This document shows positions 20,993-29,806 of a stretch of DNA of 64,000 nucleotides, one piece after another. Both the position numbers and the translations under genes were made by a program. Source of the DNA: Klebsiella planticola ATCC 33531 (GTDB taxonomy: Bacteria; Pseudomonadota; Gammaproteobacteria; Enterobacterales; Enterobacteriaceae); the NCBI RefSeq assembly GCF_000735435.1, contig NZ_JMPP01000029.1:1-64000 (forward strand), written 5' to 3'. Positions within the stretch are counted from its first letter, which is position 1. Every line of letters starts with the position of its first letter. The notes under the pieces were generated by a model. It was not told where the DNA came from and did no database searches. It worked only from the letters and a program-made list of their open reading frames with translations.

Positions 20993-21679
20993 ATGGCTAA
21001 CTGGCTTAATCAACTCCAGTCCCTGCTGGGCCAGCAGGGACCGTCTTCCTCATCAGGCGAACGGTCTGATGGTAAAAGCTTCCTTCTGCCCGGGGCGCTG
21101 GGCGGCCTGGCGGGGCTGCTGGTGGCCAGTAAATCATCGCGTAAGCTGCTGGCTAAATATGGCACCAGCGCACTGCTGGTTGGCGGCGGCGCGGTGGCGG
21201 GAAGCGTGCTGTGGAACAAGTACCAGCAAAAAATGCGGGAAAATTCCCCTGCGCAATCTGTCGCTTCTCCTGTACAACCCGCCGGGGCGTCAACCTCGCC
21301 AGCCTCCGGGCTCGATGCCCGCAGTGAACGGCTCATTCTGGCGCTGGTGTTTGCCGCGAAAAGCGACGGGCACATTGATGACAGCGAGCGGGCAAACATT
21401 GATGAGCAGCTGCGCGCGGCTGGTATTGCCGTGCAGGGGCGCGTTCTTATCGATCGCGCTCTGGCCCAGCCTCTCGATCCGCAGCGTCTGGCGCAGGGCC
21501 TCACCAGCGAGCAAGAGGCGCTGGAGATCTATTACATCAGCTGTGCGGCGATCGATATCGACCATTTTATGGAGCGTAGCTATCTCAACGCTCTGGGTGA
21601 GGCTTTAGGCCTTCCGCCGGAAGTGCGTGCCGACATCGAACAGGATATCCAGGCACAAAAACAGGCGCTTTCTACCTAA
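20993..21679 (+). CDS. yebE: DUF533 inner-membrane protein YebE
   Basis: A 228-residue member of the DUF533/TerB-like family. It has a short polar N-terminus, a glycine-rich hydrophobic segment ([20 protein letters not shown] and [15 protein letters not shown]) and a C-terminal TerB-like helical domain ([21 protein letters not shown]). In E. coli yebE belongs to the Cpx envelope-stress regulon; I did not find a clear CpxR box here. Molecular role unknown. Confidence 0.88.
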   Translation: MANWLNQLQSLLGQQGPSSSSGERSDGKSFLLPGALGGLAGLLVASKSSRKLLAKYGTSALLVGGGAVAGSVLWNKYQQKMRENSPAQSVASPVQPAGASTSPASGLDARSERLILALVFAAKSDGHIDDSERANIDEQLRAAGIAVQGRVLIDRALAQPLDPQRLAQGLTSEQEALEIYYISCAAIDIDHFMERSYLNALGEALGLPPEVRADIEQDIQAQKQALST

Positions 21680-21796
21680 ATCCGCAGGTTTTGCTTGCAA
21701 CGTGGGCCACTTTTGCCACCCTTATACACACGCCATCCTTCAAGCCGCTTCTTGAATGATTTTGTGTATGAAATACAGGATGCAGAAGACCAAAAG

Positions 21797-23857
21797 ATGC
21801 CACCAAAAGCAAAACGAATTCCCCACGCCATGACCCTTCATGGCGATACCCGTATCGATAATTACTTCTGGCTGCGCGACGACGAGCGTTCGCGGCCGGA
21901 AGTACTTGATTATCTTCGCGAGGAAAATGAGTACGGACAGCAGGTCATGGCGACTCAACGTAGCCTGCAGGAGCGGGTGCTAAAAGAGATTATTGACCGT
22001 ATCCCGCCGCGCGAAGTCTCCGCGCCCTACAGCAAAAATGGCTACCGTTATCGTCAGGTGTATGAGCCGGGCTGTGAATACGCTATTTATCAGCGTCAGT
22101 CGGTGCTGAAAGAGGAGTGGGATGAATGGGAAGTGCTGCTCGATAGCAACCAGCGCGCGGCGCAGAGCGAATTCTATACTCTCGGTGGGCTGGGCATTTC
22201 GCCGGATAACACGATGATGGCGCTGGCGGAGGATTATCTCTCCCGTCGGCAGTATGGCCTGCGCTTGTGCAATCTGCAAAATGGCGAATGGTATCCTGAA
22301 GTGCTGGAAAACGTTTCGCCGGAATTCGCCTGGAGCAATGATTCGCAAACGCTGTGGTATGTCCGCAAGCACCCGACTACGCTGCTGCCTTATCAGGTCT
22401 GGCGGCATACCGTGGGCGCTTCGCCGCACTCCGATGCGCTGGTCTACGAGGAGAAGGATGAAACCTTCTACGTCAGCCTCCATACGACCACCTCCCGGCA
22501 ATTCGCCGTTATCTATCTTGCCAGCGCGACAACCAGTGAAGTGCGGCTGCTGAATACCGAAATGCCGGATGCGGAACCGGTGTGTTTCCTGCCGCGGCGT
22601 AAAGATCACGAGTACAGTCTCGATCATTACCAGCATGCCTTTTATCTTCGCTCTAACCGCGAGGGGAAAAACTTCGGTCTCTACCGTACCCATGAGCGCG
22701 ACGAGCGGCAGTGGGAGACGCTGATTGCGCCACGCCAGGATGTGATGCTCGAGGGATTCACCCTGTTTACCGACTGGTTGGTGGTTGAGGAGCGCCAGCG
22801 CGGGTTAACCAGCCTGCGCCAGATCAACCGCAAGACCCGGGAAGTGGTGGGGATCGCCTTTGATGATCCGGCCTACGTGACCTGGCTTGCCTATAATCCG
22901 GAACCGGAAACTTCACGCTTGCGCTACGGATACTCCTCCATGACCACGCCGGATACGCTCTTTGAGCTGGATATGGACACCGGTGAGCGGCGGGTACTGA
23001 AGCAACAGGAAGTGAAAGGGTTTGAGGCCAGTCATTATCGCAGCGAACATCTGTGGATTAAGGCTCGCGATGGTGTGGAGGTTCCTGTTTCGCTGGTTTA
23101 TCGGCGTGAGCATTTCCGCAAGGGTGTCAGTCCGCTGTTGGTCTATGCCTACGGGTCGTACGGCGCCAGTGAAGATGCCGATTTCAGCGCCAGCCGGTTG
23201 AGCCTGCTCGATCGGGGTTTCGTGTTTGCGATTGCCCACGTCCGCGGCGGCGGGGAATTAGGGCAGCAGTGGTACGAAGACGGCAAGTTCCTGTGTAAAA
23301 AGAATACCTTTAACGATTATCTCGATGTTTGCGATGCGCTGCTGGCGCAGGGATATGGCAATCCTCGCCTGTGCTACGGCATGGGCGGCAGCGCGGGCGG
23401 CATGTTAATGGGCGTCGCCATTAATGAGCGGCCGGAGCTGTTTCACGGCGTAGTGGCTCAGGTTCCGTTTGTCGATGTCCTGACCACAATGCTCGACGAG
23501 TCGATTCCGCTGACGACCGGGGAATTTGAAGAGTGGGGAAATCCGCAGGACGAAGAGTACTACCGCTATATGAAGAGCTACAGTCCTTACGATGGCGTCA
23601 CGGCGCAGGCCTATCCCCATCTGCTGGTGACTACCGGCCTGCACGATTCCCAGGTGCAATACTGGGAACCGGCAAAATGGGTGGCGAAGCTGCGAGAGCT
23701 GAAAACGGACGATAACCTGCTACTGCTGTGCACCGATATGGATTCAGGGCACGGCGGTAAGTCGGGACGCTTTAAAAGCTATGAAGGGGTTGCGCTGGAG
23801 TATGCCTTTCTGATTGGCCTGGCGCAGGGGACGTTACCCGGCCAGGCAAACGTTTAG
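21797..23857 (+). CDS. ptrB: Oligopeptidase B (protease II)
   Basis: PtrB is a cytoplasmic S9-family serine oligopeptidase that cuts after Lys and Arg in short peptides. The start [13 protein letters not shown] at 21797 gives 686 residues, as in E. coli. An N-terminal beta-propeller is followed by an alpha/beta hydrolase domain with the nucleophile in GMGGSAGGM, the catalytic aspartate in GLHDSQV and the histidine in [11 protein letters not shown]. It stands alone, convergent with exoX (5 bp between stop codons). Confidence 0.95.
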   Translation: MPPKAKRIPHAMTLHGDTRIDNYFWLRDDERSRPEVLDYLREENEYGQQVMATQRSLQERVLKEIIDRIPPREVSAPYSKNGYRYRQVYEPGCEYAIYQRQSVLKEEWDEWEVLLDSNQRAAQSEFYTLGGLGISPDNTMMALAEDYLSRRQYGLRLCNLQNGEWYPEVLENVSPEFAWSNDSQTLWYVRKHPTTLLPYQVWRHTVGASPHSDALVYEEKDETFYVSLHTTTSRQFAVIYLASATTSEVRLLNTEMPDAEPVCFLPRRKDHEYSLDHYQHAFYLRSNREGKNFGLYRTHERDERQWETLIAPRQDVMLEGFTLFTDWLVVEERQRGLTSLRQINRKTREVVGIAFDDPAYVTWLAYNPEPETSRLRYGYSSMTTPDTLFELDMDTGERRVLKQQEVKGFEASHYRSEHLWIKARDGVEVPVSLVYRREHFRKGVSPLLVYAYGSYGASEDADFSASRLSLLDRGFVFAIAHVRGGGELGQQWYEDGKFLCKKNTFNDYLDVCDALLAQGYGNPRLCYGMGGSAGGMLMGVAINERPELFHGVVAQVPFVDVLTTMLDESIPLTTGEFEEWGNPQDEEYYRYMKSYSPYDGVTAQAYPHLLVTTGLHDSQVQYWEPAKWVAKLRELKTDDNLLLLCTDMDSGHGGKSGRFKSYEGVALEYAFLIGLAQGTLPGQANV

Positions 23858-23862
23858 CGTCG

Positions 23863-24522
23863 CTACTCCCCGAGATAGTGCTTGAGCGTCAAGCGCAGCT
23901 CGGGGCTCATCCGATCCAGGTTATTGAACAGCCAGCGTAAATAGCCCGGGTCGTTTTCTGCGATTTCGGCCACCGCCTTGCCGCGATATTTACCGAAGGT
24001 AAAGGTGGTCAACAGCGCCGGACGACCGGTAATGGTCGCCATCTCCTCAGGCCGCCAGCCGGAAACGTGCATAATATCGAGAAGCAGTGCGGCGGTGATA
24101 TAGCAGTCGTACAGCGCGCGGTGCTGATGCAGCCCCGCAGGCGTTGCGACACTGAGCTTACGCGATTTATACAGTCCCATATTGCTGTATTTAATGCCTG
24201 GCCACAGGCGACGGGCCAGCTTCATGGTGCAGATCCACTCCCCGTGCATTTCCGGTAACACCCGGCGGTCGAAACTGGCGTTGTGGGCGACATACCACCG
24301 GCTGCCGATGTAATGCGGCAGAACTTCTTCAATCCACGGCTTGTCGGCGACCATCTCTTCGGTGATACGGTGAATCGCCATGGCCTGGGGGCTGATAGGT
24401 CGATCGGGACGAACCAGATGACTCATGGGATTGGTTATCTGACCATCGACAATATCAACAGAGGCGATTTCCACAATGCCCCCCTGCAGTCCGCAGGTTT
24501 CCGTATCGATTACGCGTAGCAT
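23863..24522 (-). CDS. exoX: Exodeoxyribonuclease X
   Basis: ExoX is a distributive 3'-to-5' exonuclease of the DnaQ/DEDDh superfamily, used in mismatch repair and damage tolerance. The 219-residue protein has Exo I (VIDTETCG, D6/E8), Exo II (VAHNASFDRRVL) and an Exo III region (HRALYDCYITAALL). The C-terminal segment FTFGKYRGKAVAEIAENDPGYLRWL matches the family. yobB, which lies between exoX and holE in E. coli, is absent. Confidence 0.94.
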   Translation of the reverse strand: MLRVIDTETCGLQGGIVEIASVDIVDGQITNPMSHLVRPDRPISPQAMAIHRITEEMVADKPWIEEVLPHYIGSRWYVAHNASFDRRVLPEMHGEWICTMKLARRLWPGIKYSNMGLYKSRKLSVATPAGLHQHRALYDCYITAALLLDIMHVSGWRPEEMATITGRPALLTTFTFGKYRGKAVAEIAENDPGYLRWLFNNLDRMSPELRLTLKHYLGE

Positions 24523-24600
24523 GGCTCACTCCGGCCGAAAAAAACCAGCGTAATTGAATGCGCAGCGCTTGCCAACCGGGACGCCCTTAAGGGACGAGAA

Positions 24601-24831
24601 TTATTTCGCTTTGGGTTCATAGGGCAGTCGCGACAGTGAAACAGACGCCAGTCGATGGGCGATCAGGCGTTCACGGAACCAGTCACGCAGGTGTGACGGT
24701 TGCTCCCGCTCCACTAAATCGGCGACAACGGGCATATTGTAACGCTCTTTAAAGGCGACACCGGCCGCGGCAAGGTCGACGTTCACTTTGTCCATCTCGT
24801 CCTGCGAAATTTTGGCCAGATTTTTTTCCAT
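24601..24831 (-). CDS. holE: DNA polymerase III theta subunit
   Basis: HolE binds the epsilon proofreading subunit and slightly stabilises it in the Pol III core. The 76-residue protein matches E. coli theta ([43 protein letters not shown]). AAGGAG lies just upstream of the ATG. Confidence 0.95.
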   Translation of the reverse strand: MEKNLAKISQDEMDKVNVDLAAAGVAFKERYNMPVVADLVEREQPSHLRDWFRERLIAHRLASVSLSRLPYEPKAK

Positions 24832-24957
24832 ATGGTTTCTCCTTCATGATGCCGAAAAGCGATCGGGCGCGACGTCGGACCGGGACGCATCGCTCGACTA
24901 CGCCATTATACAGGGTTATTCTCTGTGCTACATACATAACGAAAAGGAATGACGATT

Positions 24958-25332
24958 ATGCGTACCATCGCCGGGCGCGCGCTGCGTGCCTCTGCTTTTT
25001 TCGCCGGCTTTCTGGTCAGCACCGCGGCCTTAGCCCATGCGCATCTTCAACAGCAAACGCCTGCCGCAGATTCGACGGTCACCGCCTCTCCCGAATCACT
25101 GACCCTGAGCTTTTCTGAAGGTATCGAAACGGCCTTTAGCGCAGTGACCCTCACCGGCCCGCAGCAGAAAGCCGTTGCGACCGGCAAGCTGGCGCGCAGC
25201 GACAGCAATAAAGCTCAGCTGGTTGTTCCGCTGACGCAGCCGCTGTCTGCGGGGGAGTATACCGTTGACTGGCACGTGGTCTCCGTTGATGGCCACAAAA
25301 CCAAAGGGCAATACCACTTTAGCGTGAAATAA
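24958..25332 (+). CDS. yobA: CopC-domain periplasmic protein YobA
   Basis: YobA is a secreted CopC-like protein that probably binds copper in the periplasm. I chose the ATG at 24958 because AAGGA lies at a proper distance; the upstream ATG at 24949 abuts it. The 124-residue precursor has a signal peptide cleaved near ALA-HAHLQ, leaving an N-terminal histidine that is a typical Cu(II) ligand. The VDWHVVSVDGHKTKG segment carries further histidines. It heads the yobA-yebZ-yebY operon (3 bp to yebZ). Confidence 0.92.
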   Translation: MRTIAGRALRASAFFAGFLVSTAALAHAHLQQQTPAADSTVTASPESLTLSFSEGIETAFSAVTLTGPQQKAVATGKLARSDSNKAQLVVPLTQPLSAGEYTVDWHVVSVDGHKTKGQYHFSVK

Positions 25333-25335
25333 CGC

Positions 25336-26205
25336 ATGCTCTCGGGAATCTATATCGGTCTGCGCTTCGTCCACTTTCTCTCGCTGATGGTGGCATTTGG
25401 CTGCGTGCTGTATGGCGCGTGGTGGGCGCCGCTGACGCTACGGCGTTTGCTAATGCAGCGTTTCTTCCCGCTTCTGCGTCATCTGCTGCTGCTTAGCGCG
25501 GTTTCTGCGCTGTTGATGCTGATGGTACAGGGCGGTCTGATGGGGAATGGCTGGGCGGACCTCTGGCAGCCTGCTATCTGGCAAGCCGTCGCCGGCACCC
25601 GCTTTGGCAGCGTCTGGGTCTGGCAGATTCTGCTGGCGTGGGTTGCGCTGGCGATCGCGTGGCTCAAACCGCGTCGTCCGGCGCGTCTGCTGCTGGTGCT
25701 GCTGTGCGCGCAGATCTTGCTGATGGCGGGCGTTGGCCATGCGGCAATGAGCGAGGGTGTGCGGGGCGTGGTGCAGCGGACTAACCACGCTGTACATCTG
25801 TTCTGTGTCGCCGGCTGGTTTGGCGGGCTGCTGCCGTTCATCTACTGCCTGCGCCTGGCGCGCGGGCGCTGGCGTCAGGCCGCTATCGGCACCATGATGC
25901 GCTTTTCTCGGTACGGACATCTGGCGGTCGCGGGCGCGATCGCCAGCGGCGTGCTGAATGCGCTGCTGATCCAGGGCGGATTATTCCGTGATTCGTTGTG
26001 GGGAGAGATGCTATTGATCAAATGTGCCCTGGTCGCTGGGATGGTAGCAATTGCGCTGGTGAACAGGTATGTTCTGGTGCCACGTATGTCGGTGAGCGGA
26101 ACGCGAGCGGAGCAGCTCATTTTGCGCACCACGCAGGTTGAAATGGCGCTCGGAGCATTGGCGCTGCTGGCCGTCAGTCTGTTTGCAACCTGGGAACCTT
26201 ACTGA
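25336..26205 (+). CDS. yebZ: CopD-domain membrane protein YebZ
   Basis: A 289-residue inner-membrane protein with about eight hydrophobic helices and the CopD domain, paired with CopC-like YobA and thought to act in copper handling. Conserved histidines are visible (RFVHFLSL, VGHAAMSEGV, NHAVHLFCVAGWFGGL). It lies 3 bp after yobA and 16 bp before yebY, so the three are co-transcribed. Confidence 0.92.
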   Translation: MLSGIYIGLRFVHFLSLMVAFGCVLYGAWWAPLTLRRLLMQRFFPLLRHLLLLSAVSALLMLMVQGGLMGNGWADLWQPAIWQAVAGTRFGSVWVWQILLAWVALAIAWLKPRRPARLLLVLLCAQILLMAGVGHAAMSEGVRGVVQRTNHAVHLFCVAGWFGGLLPFIYCLRLARGRWRQAAIGTMMRFSRYGHLAVAGAIASGVLNALLIQGGLFRDSLWGEMLLIKCALVAGMVAIALVNRYVLVPRMSVSGTRAEQLILRTTQVEMALGALALLAVSLFATWEPY

Positions 26206-26221
26206 ATTAACTGGCTAAATC

Positions 26222-26560
26222 ATGAAAAAAACTCTTCTGACTATGTTGTTACTGGCAAGCTCTGGCGTCGCGCTGGCAGCACCGCAGATTATCACCGTTA
26301 GCCGCTTCGAAGTGGGTAAAGATAATTGGGCGTTCAATCGCGAAGAGGTGATGTTGACCTGTCGCCCGGGGAATGCGCTGTTTGCCATTAACCCCAGCAC
26401 GCTGGTGCAGTATCCGTTGAATGATGTTGCTGAGCAGCAGGTGAAAGCGGGTAAAACCAGCGCTCAGCCGATCTCAGTGATCCAGGTCGACGATCCGCAG
26501 CATCCGGGACAAAAAATGAGCCTCGCGCCATTTATTGAGCGCGCGCAGAAGCTTTGTTGA
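26222..26560 (+). CDS. yebY: DUF2511 periplasmic protein YebY
   Basis: A 112-residue secreted protein with a signal peptide (about 1-20, ending ALAAPQ) and two cysteines, one mid-protein ([11 protein letters not shown]) and one at the very C-terminus (RAQKLC), which may form a disulfide. It is the last gene of the yobA-yebZ-yebY run. Its function is not established; the context suggests copper stress. Confidence 0.9.
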   Translation: MKKTLLTMLLLASSGVALAAPQIITVSRFEVGKDNWAFNREEVMLTCRPGNALFAINPSTLVQYPLNDVAEQQVKAGKTSAQPISVIQVDDPQHPGQKMSLAPFIERAQKLC

Positions 26561-26591
26561 TACCCGAACCTATCTTACTGTATTAACATAT

Positions 26592-26632
26592 AAAAAACCG
26601 CCGGCATTCCTCTCAGGAAGCGGCGGTTTTTT
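26592..26632. terminator. Bidirectional terminator of yebY and RyeA
   Basis: CCGCCG (26598-26603) pairs with CGGCGG (26621-26626). T6 follows on the plus strand, and an A-run precedes it (T-run on the minus strand). It ends yebY on the plus strand and would end the antisense RNA RyeA on the minus strand. Confidence 0.85.
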
Positions 26633-26716
26633 GTTGGCGCTGGCCATTTTGTCAGGAATTATTCGACCACTTTTGTTGCGGACTGGAAAACCTGACGCGG
26701 TAAACTATTCTTATAA

Positions 26717-26820
26717 GGCAAGGCGACTTAGCCTGCATTAATGCCAACTTTTAGCGCACGGCTCTCTCCCAAGAGCCATTTCCCTGGACCGAATACAGGA
26801 ATCGTGTTCGGTCTCTTTTT
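26717..26820 (+). ncRNA. sdsR: SdsR (RyeB) small RNA
   Basis: SdsR is a conserved, Hfq/ProQ-associated, sigma-S-dependent RNA that represses targets such as ompD, tolC and mutS in relatives. The sequence is recognisable throughout (GCAAGGCG, TTAGCCTGCATTAATGCC, GGCTCTCTCCCAAGAGCC). It ends in the terminator stem ACCGAA/TTCGGT and T5, giving the expected 104 nt. A sigma-S-like -10 (CTATTCTTA) lies just upstream, and the position between yebY and pphA is the conserved one. Confidence 0.93.
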
Positions 26821-26850
26821 ATCTGAAGCTTATCAACTCGTTACAAAATA

Positions 26851-26890
26851 AGACCGCAATCGATCCCTCATTTCCCGTTACGGTCTTTTT
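26851..26890 (+). terminator. Second terminator-like hairpin downstream of SdsR
   Basis: AGACCG (26851-26856) pairs with CGGTCT (26881-26886) around a 24-nt loop, followed by T5. It could catch read-through past the SdsR terminator. Confidence 0.45.
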
Positions 26891-27058
26891 CCCTTATACC
26901 ACAACAAAAAACGCCTTAACATTCTCTTTACAGAAAATCTGAGCTGGAGACATCCGGGTCTGCGGGTCAACGTCAGGGCGATGGCGTGCCGCCCGTCCGG
27001 AGCCAGGGTCGTCATCGCAGCGGGATATCCATACCCTGAAGATACGCGGGCATATTAT
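26878..27058 (-). pseudogene. Possible C-terminal remnant of a serine hydrolase gene
   Basis: In this 319-bp stretch without an intact gene, one minus-strand frame reads YGYPAAMTTLAPDGRHAIAL, which looks like the end of a beta-lactamase/esterase-type serine hydrolase. The frame has a stop codon upstream of this segment, no start or ribosome-binding site, and no nucleophile motif. It may be chance; I see nothing else in the stretch beyond the hairpin at 26851. Confidence 0.25.
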
Positions 27059-27139
27059 TTTATTGCGATCTATTTGGCTGCTCGTTGACAGGAAATGAAA
27101 GGCCGTCAGGAAGAGGAGGGGAGGAATAAAAACAACGTA

Positions 27140-27283
27140 TTATTCAGGCGCGACGATTGACGGATACAGCTGGGATTCAAGGTAGCAGACCAGATTCCAG
27201 ATCTCCCCGCTGAAAATAAACCAAAGCGCGCCGAGGAGAATTATTATCACGATAACCAGAAGGGCAATTTCACTTTTACTCAT
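27140..27283 (-). CDS. Predicted 47-residue single-pass membrane protein
   Basis: I do not recognise a named family. The product starts MSKSEIALLVIVIIILLG: a short polar N-terminus, one strongly hydrophobic helix (about residues 6-26), then a soluble tail with one cysteine ending SIVAPE. A TTG start at 27352 would add 23 residues but has no ribosome-binding site, so the ATG at 27283 (GAAG upstream) is preferred. It lies in a short accessory stretch between sdsR and the VirK-like gene. Confidence 0.5.
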   Translation of the reverse strand: MSKSEIALLVIVIIILLGALWFIFSGEIWNLVCYLESQLYPSIVAPE

Positions 27284-27350
27284 AACTTCAATGGCTACCC
27301 GAAAGGAAACGATGAAGTGATGATAGTAACGAAACCACAGGATAAGATGC

Positions 27351-27377
27351 AAACGCCGTGATTTAAAAACGGCGTTT
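27351..27377. terminator. Hairpin between the VirK-like gene and the small membrane protein gene
   Basis: AAACGCCGT (27351-27359) pairs with ACGGCGTTT (27369-27377). It lies 27 bp after the leftward VirK-like stop codon and probably terminates that transcript; T-rich sequence is limited. Confidence 0.5.
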
Positions 27378-27403
27378 GTTTGCTATGGACAGGCGTTAGT
27401 CCC

Positions 27404-28354
27404 TCAGGGTTGGGAAGTCAGCCGTGCGACCTGCGCGGTCAGGTCGTCCAGCAGCTGGAAGCGGCGACGGTATTCCGCCCGCTTTTTACTGGCGATGTCC
27501 TCCAGCGACTTCCTTTCCATCTGTTGCGGCAAGCGCCAGCGCCAGGCGCCATCGGCTACGCCATCAATGGACTGCCAGAACTCATCATAGCTGGCGTGGA
27601 AATGGCGTCCCTTGCTGAGACGATAGCGCAGCGCGCGGAAAACGTGACCGTTATCGCTTACGCCATAAATGGCCTGAATGTGGCTTCTTGCGGCCAGCGC
27701 CCAGATAAACTCGAGCAGCAGGCGTTTAGGAAACAGACCATAGCAGGCGCGGGTGGCGAGCTTGATGACTTCATGCGGCACATTACGTCGCGGCCCCTGC
27801 AGCCCGCCGATAACCAGCTGCCATTGCTCCTGCTGGCGCACAACGCTGAATGTGGCGCTGGCCAGCAGCGTCTGGTTACCATCGCGCAGCCACAATGTGG
27901 TTTCGCCTTCGCGCTCGGCTTTACCTGCGGAGGAGGCCGAGAGAGTGAAGCGGGTTTCATCTTTACCCTGCAATTCCAGCAGGGGCGTCTCTTTGGCGGC
28001 GGTCATGGCGGCAGCCAGCTGCGCGCCTGGCAATGAGTCGATGAACTGATAGTGGCTGATAATCGCCTGGGCGCGCTGGCTGGCGTTTAACCCACGGGTC
28101 AGATACTGGCGGTGTACTTTACCCGGCAGGGTGACCTGCGCGGCAAGTAGCTGATTAAAGTCAGGACGCACGGAAAGATTATCCAGCATTGCGCGAGTGG
28201 GCGTATAAAATAAGGCCGTACGCAATAAAAATTTCAGCCGGTAATTACGCTTTTGCCAAATCGGAGCGGGAATAAGTCTGCCCATCACCAGATCGGCAAT
28301 AAGATTTGTGCGGGGCTGTTGTGCGAAGGCTGAGTGCAGGCTATTGTCCGTCAC
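27404..28354 (-). CDS. VirK/YbjX family protein (DUF535)
   Basis: A 316-residue protein of the DUF535 family, which includes VirK and YbjX; relatives are linked to envelope or virulence traits and antimicrobial-peptide resistance, but the biochemical role is unknown. The family core is visible (LRTALFYTPTRAMLDNLS, REGETTLWLRDGNQTLLASATFSV, GLQGPRRNVPHEVIKLATRACYGLFPKRLLLEF). The GTG start has GAGG 9 nt upstream. It has no signal peptide. The gene is not at this place in E. coli K-12, so this is a local insertion or a lineage-specific retention. Confidence 0.8.
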   Translation of the reverse strand: MTDNSLHSAFAQQPRTNLIADLVMGRLIPAPIWQKRNYRLKFLLRTALFYTPTRAMLDNLSVRPDFNQLLAAQVTLPGKVHRQYLTRGLNASQRAQAIISHYQFIDSLPGAQLAAAMTAAKETPLLELQGKDETRFTLSASSAGKAEREGETTLWLRDGNQTLLASATFSVVRQQEQWQLVIGGLQGPRRNVPHEVIKLATRACYGLFPKRLLLEFIWALAARSHIQAIYGVSDNGHVFRALRYRLSKGRHFHASYDEFWQSIDGVADGAWRWRLPQQMERKSLEDIASKKRAEYRRRFQLLDDLTAQVARLTSQP

Positions 28355-28517
28355 GATAAAATACCTCGTTGTTATTTAGCCTCTATTTTAAGGGCTCGCT
28401 AAGGCGAGATTAATATCCTGGCGGACTATATTTCTGTTTCGTTTATATTTGATTGAGGTGTGTATCTTCGGGGTGGCAGCGGGAGAATTAACTATAATTG
28501 TATCAGGGGGACAAAAT

Positions 28518-29162
28518 ATGTATCAGCGCATTGAGGGGGCGGCCTGGCGCAATATCTGGCTGGTTGGCGATCTGCATGGCTGCTTTGCCGTATTGATGAA
28601 CCAGCTCCGGCATATAAAATTCGACCCTTACCAGGATCTTCTCATCTCGGTGGGCGATTTGATCGATCGCGGGCCGCAAAGTGCGAAATGTCTCGCGCTT
28701 CTCGACTGCCGCTGGTTCCGTGCGGTGCGAGGTAACCATGAACAGATGGCGTTGGATGCGCAAGAGAGCGGGGCGTTGACGCTATGGGTCATGAACGGAG
28801 GCCACTGGTATCAGGAGAGCGCGCGCGGCGAGCGGCAGCAGATTGACGAACTCCTGAGTCGCTGTCGTCAGCTGCCGCTGATTGTCGAACTCAGCGCCGG
28901 GTCGCTGCGCCATATTGTGGCCCACGCCGACTACCCGGCCGCGACCTATCGTTGGCAGCAGCCGGTAGACGAGCAACAGGTGCTGTGGAGCAGACAGCGC
29001 CTGATGGACCATCTGGCCGGTCGGCATGGCGCAATAGGTGGAGCGGACCACTTTTGGTTTGGCCACACGCCGTTGAAGCAACGTTATGATAGCGATAATC
29101 AACATTACATTGATACGGGGGCGGTATTCGGCGGTGAACTGACCCTGGTACAGCTGCAGTAA
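28518..29162 (+). CDS. pphA: Serine/threonine protein phosphatase PphA
   Basis: PphA (PrpA) is a metal-dependent PPP-family phosphatase implicated in heat-shock and misfolded-protein signalling. The 214-residue start MYQRIEG at 28518 has AGGGGG upstream. Family motifs are all present: GDLHGC (GDxHG), GDLIDRGPQS (GDxxDRG), RGNHEQM (GNHE), then AHADYP and FGHTPL. Its stop codon is 5 bp from the convergent yebW stop. Confidence 0.93.
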   Translation: MYQRIEGAAWRNIWLVGDLHGCFAVLMNQLRHIKFDPYQDLLISVGDLIDRGPQSAKCLALLDCRWFRAVRGNHEQMALDAQESGALTLWVMNGGHWYQESARGERQQIDELLSRCRQLPLIVELSAGSLRHIVAHADYPAATYRWQQPVDEQQVLWSRQRLMDHLAGRHGAIGGADHFWFGHTPLKQRYDSDNQHYIDTGAVFGGELTLVQLQ

Positions 29163-29167
29163 GCGGC

Positions 29168-29359
29168 TTAAAAATCGCTGTATTCGCTGGCGGGCTGCCA
29201 GAAACCATCAATAAAATCCTCAACCGGAAAACAGCCGCCCTGGCGTATCCGCTGATCGTCCATCGCGACAAGGCACCGTCGTTCGTTATCGTAGACGTCG
29301 ACGACAATATCTTCGCAACCACCGTCCAGGTAACAAATAAACAAAACTAAGGCGAACAT
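29168..29359 (-). CDS. yebW: Conserved small protein YebW
   Basis: A 63-residue protein matching E. coli YebW (MFALVLFICYLDGGCEDIVV). Four cysteines are conserved, and a hydrophobic N-terminus could be a signal or membrane segment. The start at 29359 has GAGG upstream and gives the E. coli length; an upstream in-frame start at 29404 is less likely. Function unknown. Confidence 0.88.
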   Translation of the reverse strand: MFALVLFICYLDGGCEDIVVDVYDNERRCLVAMDDQRIRQGGCFPVEDFIDGFWQPASEYSDF

Positions 29360-29421
29360 CCTGGCCTCATGTTTGGGTTTGTTAATCAGTATAGGGTAGC
29401 TCATAAACGGGGGGAATAAAT

Positions 29422-29450
29422 AACCCGTCTCAGGCGACGGGTTCTTTTTG
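29422..29450. terminator. Hairpin terminator downstream of yebV
   Basis: AACCCGTC pairs with GACGGGTT around TCAGGC. T-rich sequence follows on the plus strand (CTTTTT) and ATTTATT on the minus strand. It follows the leftward yebV stop. Confidence 0.7.
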
Positions 29451-29452
29451 AA

Positions 29453-29692
29453 TCAGGCAACGCGCATGATCCAGGCATCGGATTGTTGATCATAGTGCTT
29501 ACGGTAGAGGACGGAATGTTGGCCATCAAGAATGGCAGGGACGCTGGTTTCCGCATCCCAGCCATCCAGCTGCATGCATAAGTCCGGATCGGATTTGCAA
29601 GGAATGCTTAACGTTCGCTCTCCCTGCTGTTCACCGTGCAGCTCGGCGTCGTCTATCTCAAACGCGCCGATTCGAATGCTGGTTTTACTCAT
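29453..29692 (-). CDS. yebV: DUF1480 family protein YebV
   Basis: A 79-residue small soluble protein with clear likeness to E. coli YebV (IRIGAFEIDDAELHGE, IPCKSDPDLCMQLDGWDAET). The function is unknown. It is transcribed alone and ends at a hairpin. Confidence 0.9.
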   Translation of the reverse strand: MSKTSIRIGAFEIDDAELHGEQQGERTLSIPCKSDPDLCMQLDGWDAETSVPAILDGQHSVLYRKHYDQQSDAWIMRVA

Positions 29693-29806
29693 AAATTCAC
29701 CCCGTTAATCTGCTGAATTGTGGTACGACCAGTTAGGCCGTCATTTTTCAGCGTAGACAATGGGGGGCAAACCGCCAGTAAAAAAATGCGCTTTTTTTGC
29801 GCGCGA

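Larger units (their letters stand above)
26592..26858 (-). ncRNA. ryeA: RyeA (SraC) antisense RNA opposite SdsR
   Basis: In E. coli RyeA is a roughly 250-275 nt RNA on the strand opposite SdsR that spans it fully; the two RNAs pair and are degraded together. Here the minus strand offers a matching unit: a start about 38 nt beyond the SdsR 3' end and a T-tailed hairpin at 26626-26592. The ends are extrapolated from the E. coli arrangement, and no promoter is proven. Confidence 0.5.

Noticed and set aside
21010..21504. 164-codon minus-strand frame opposite yebE
   Set aside because: Serine/arginine-rich shadow of the yebE codons without a start signal.
26929..27060. Additional small RNA gene
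   Set aside because: No promoter-terminator pair could be drawn across this segment.
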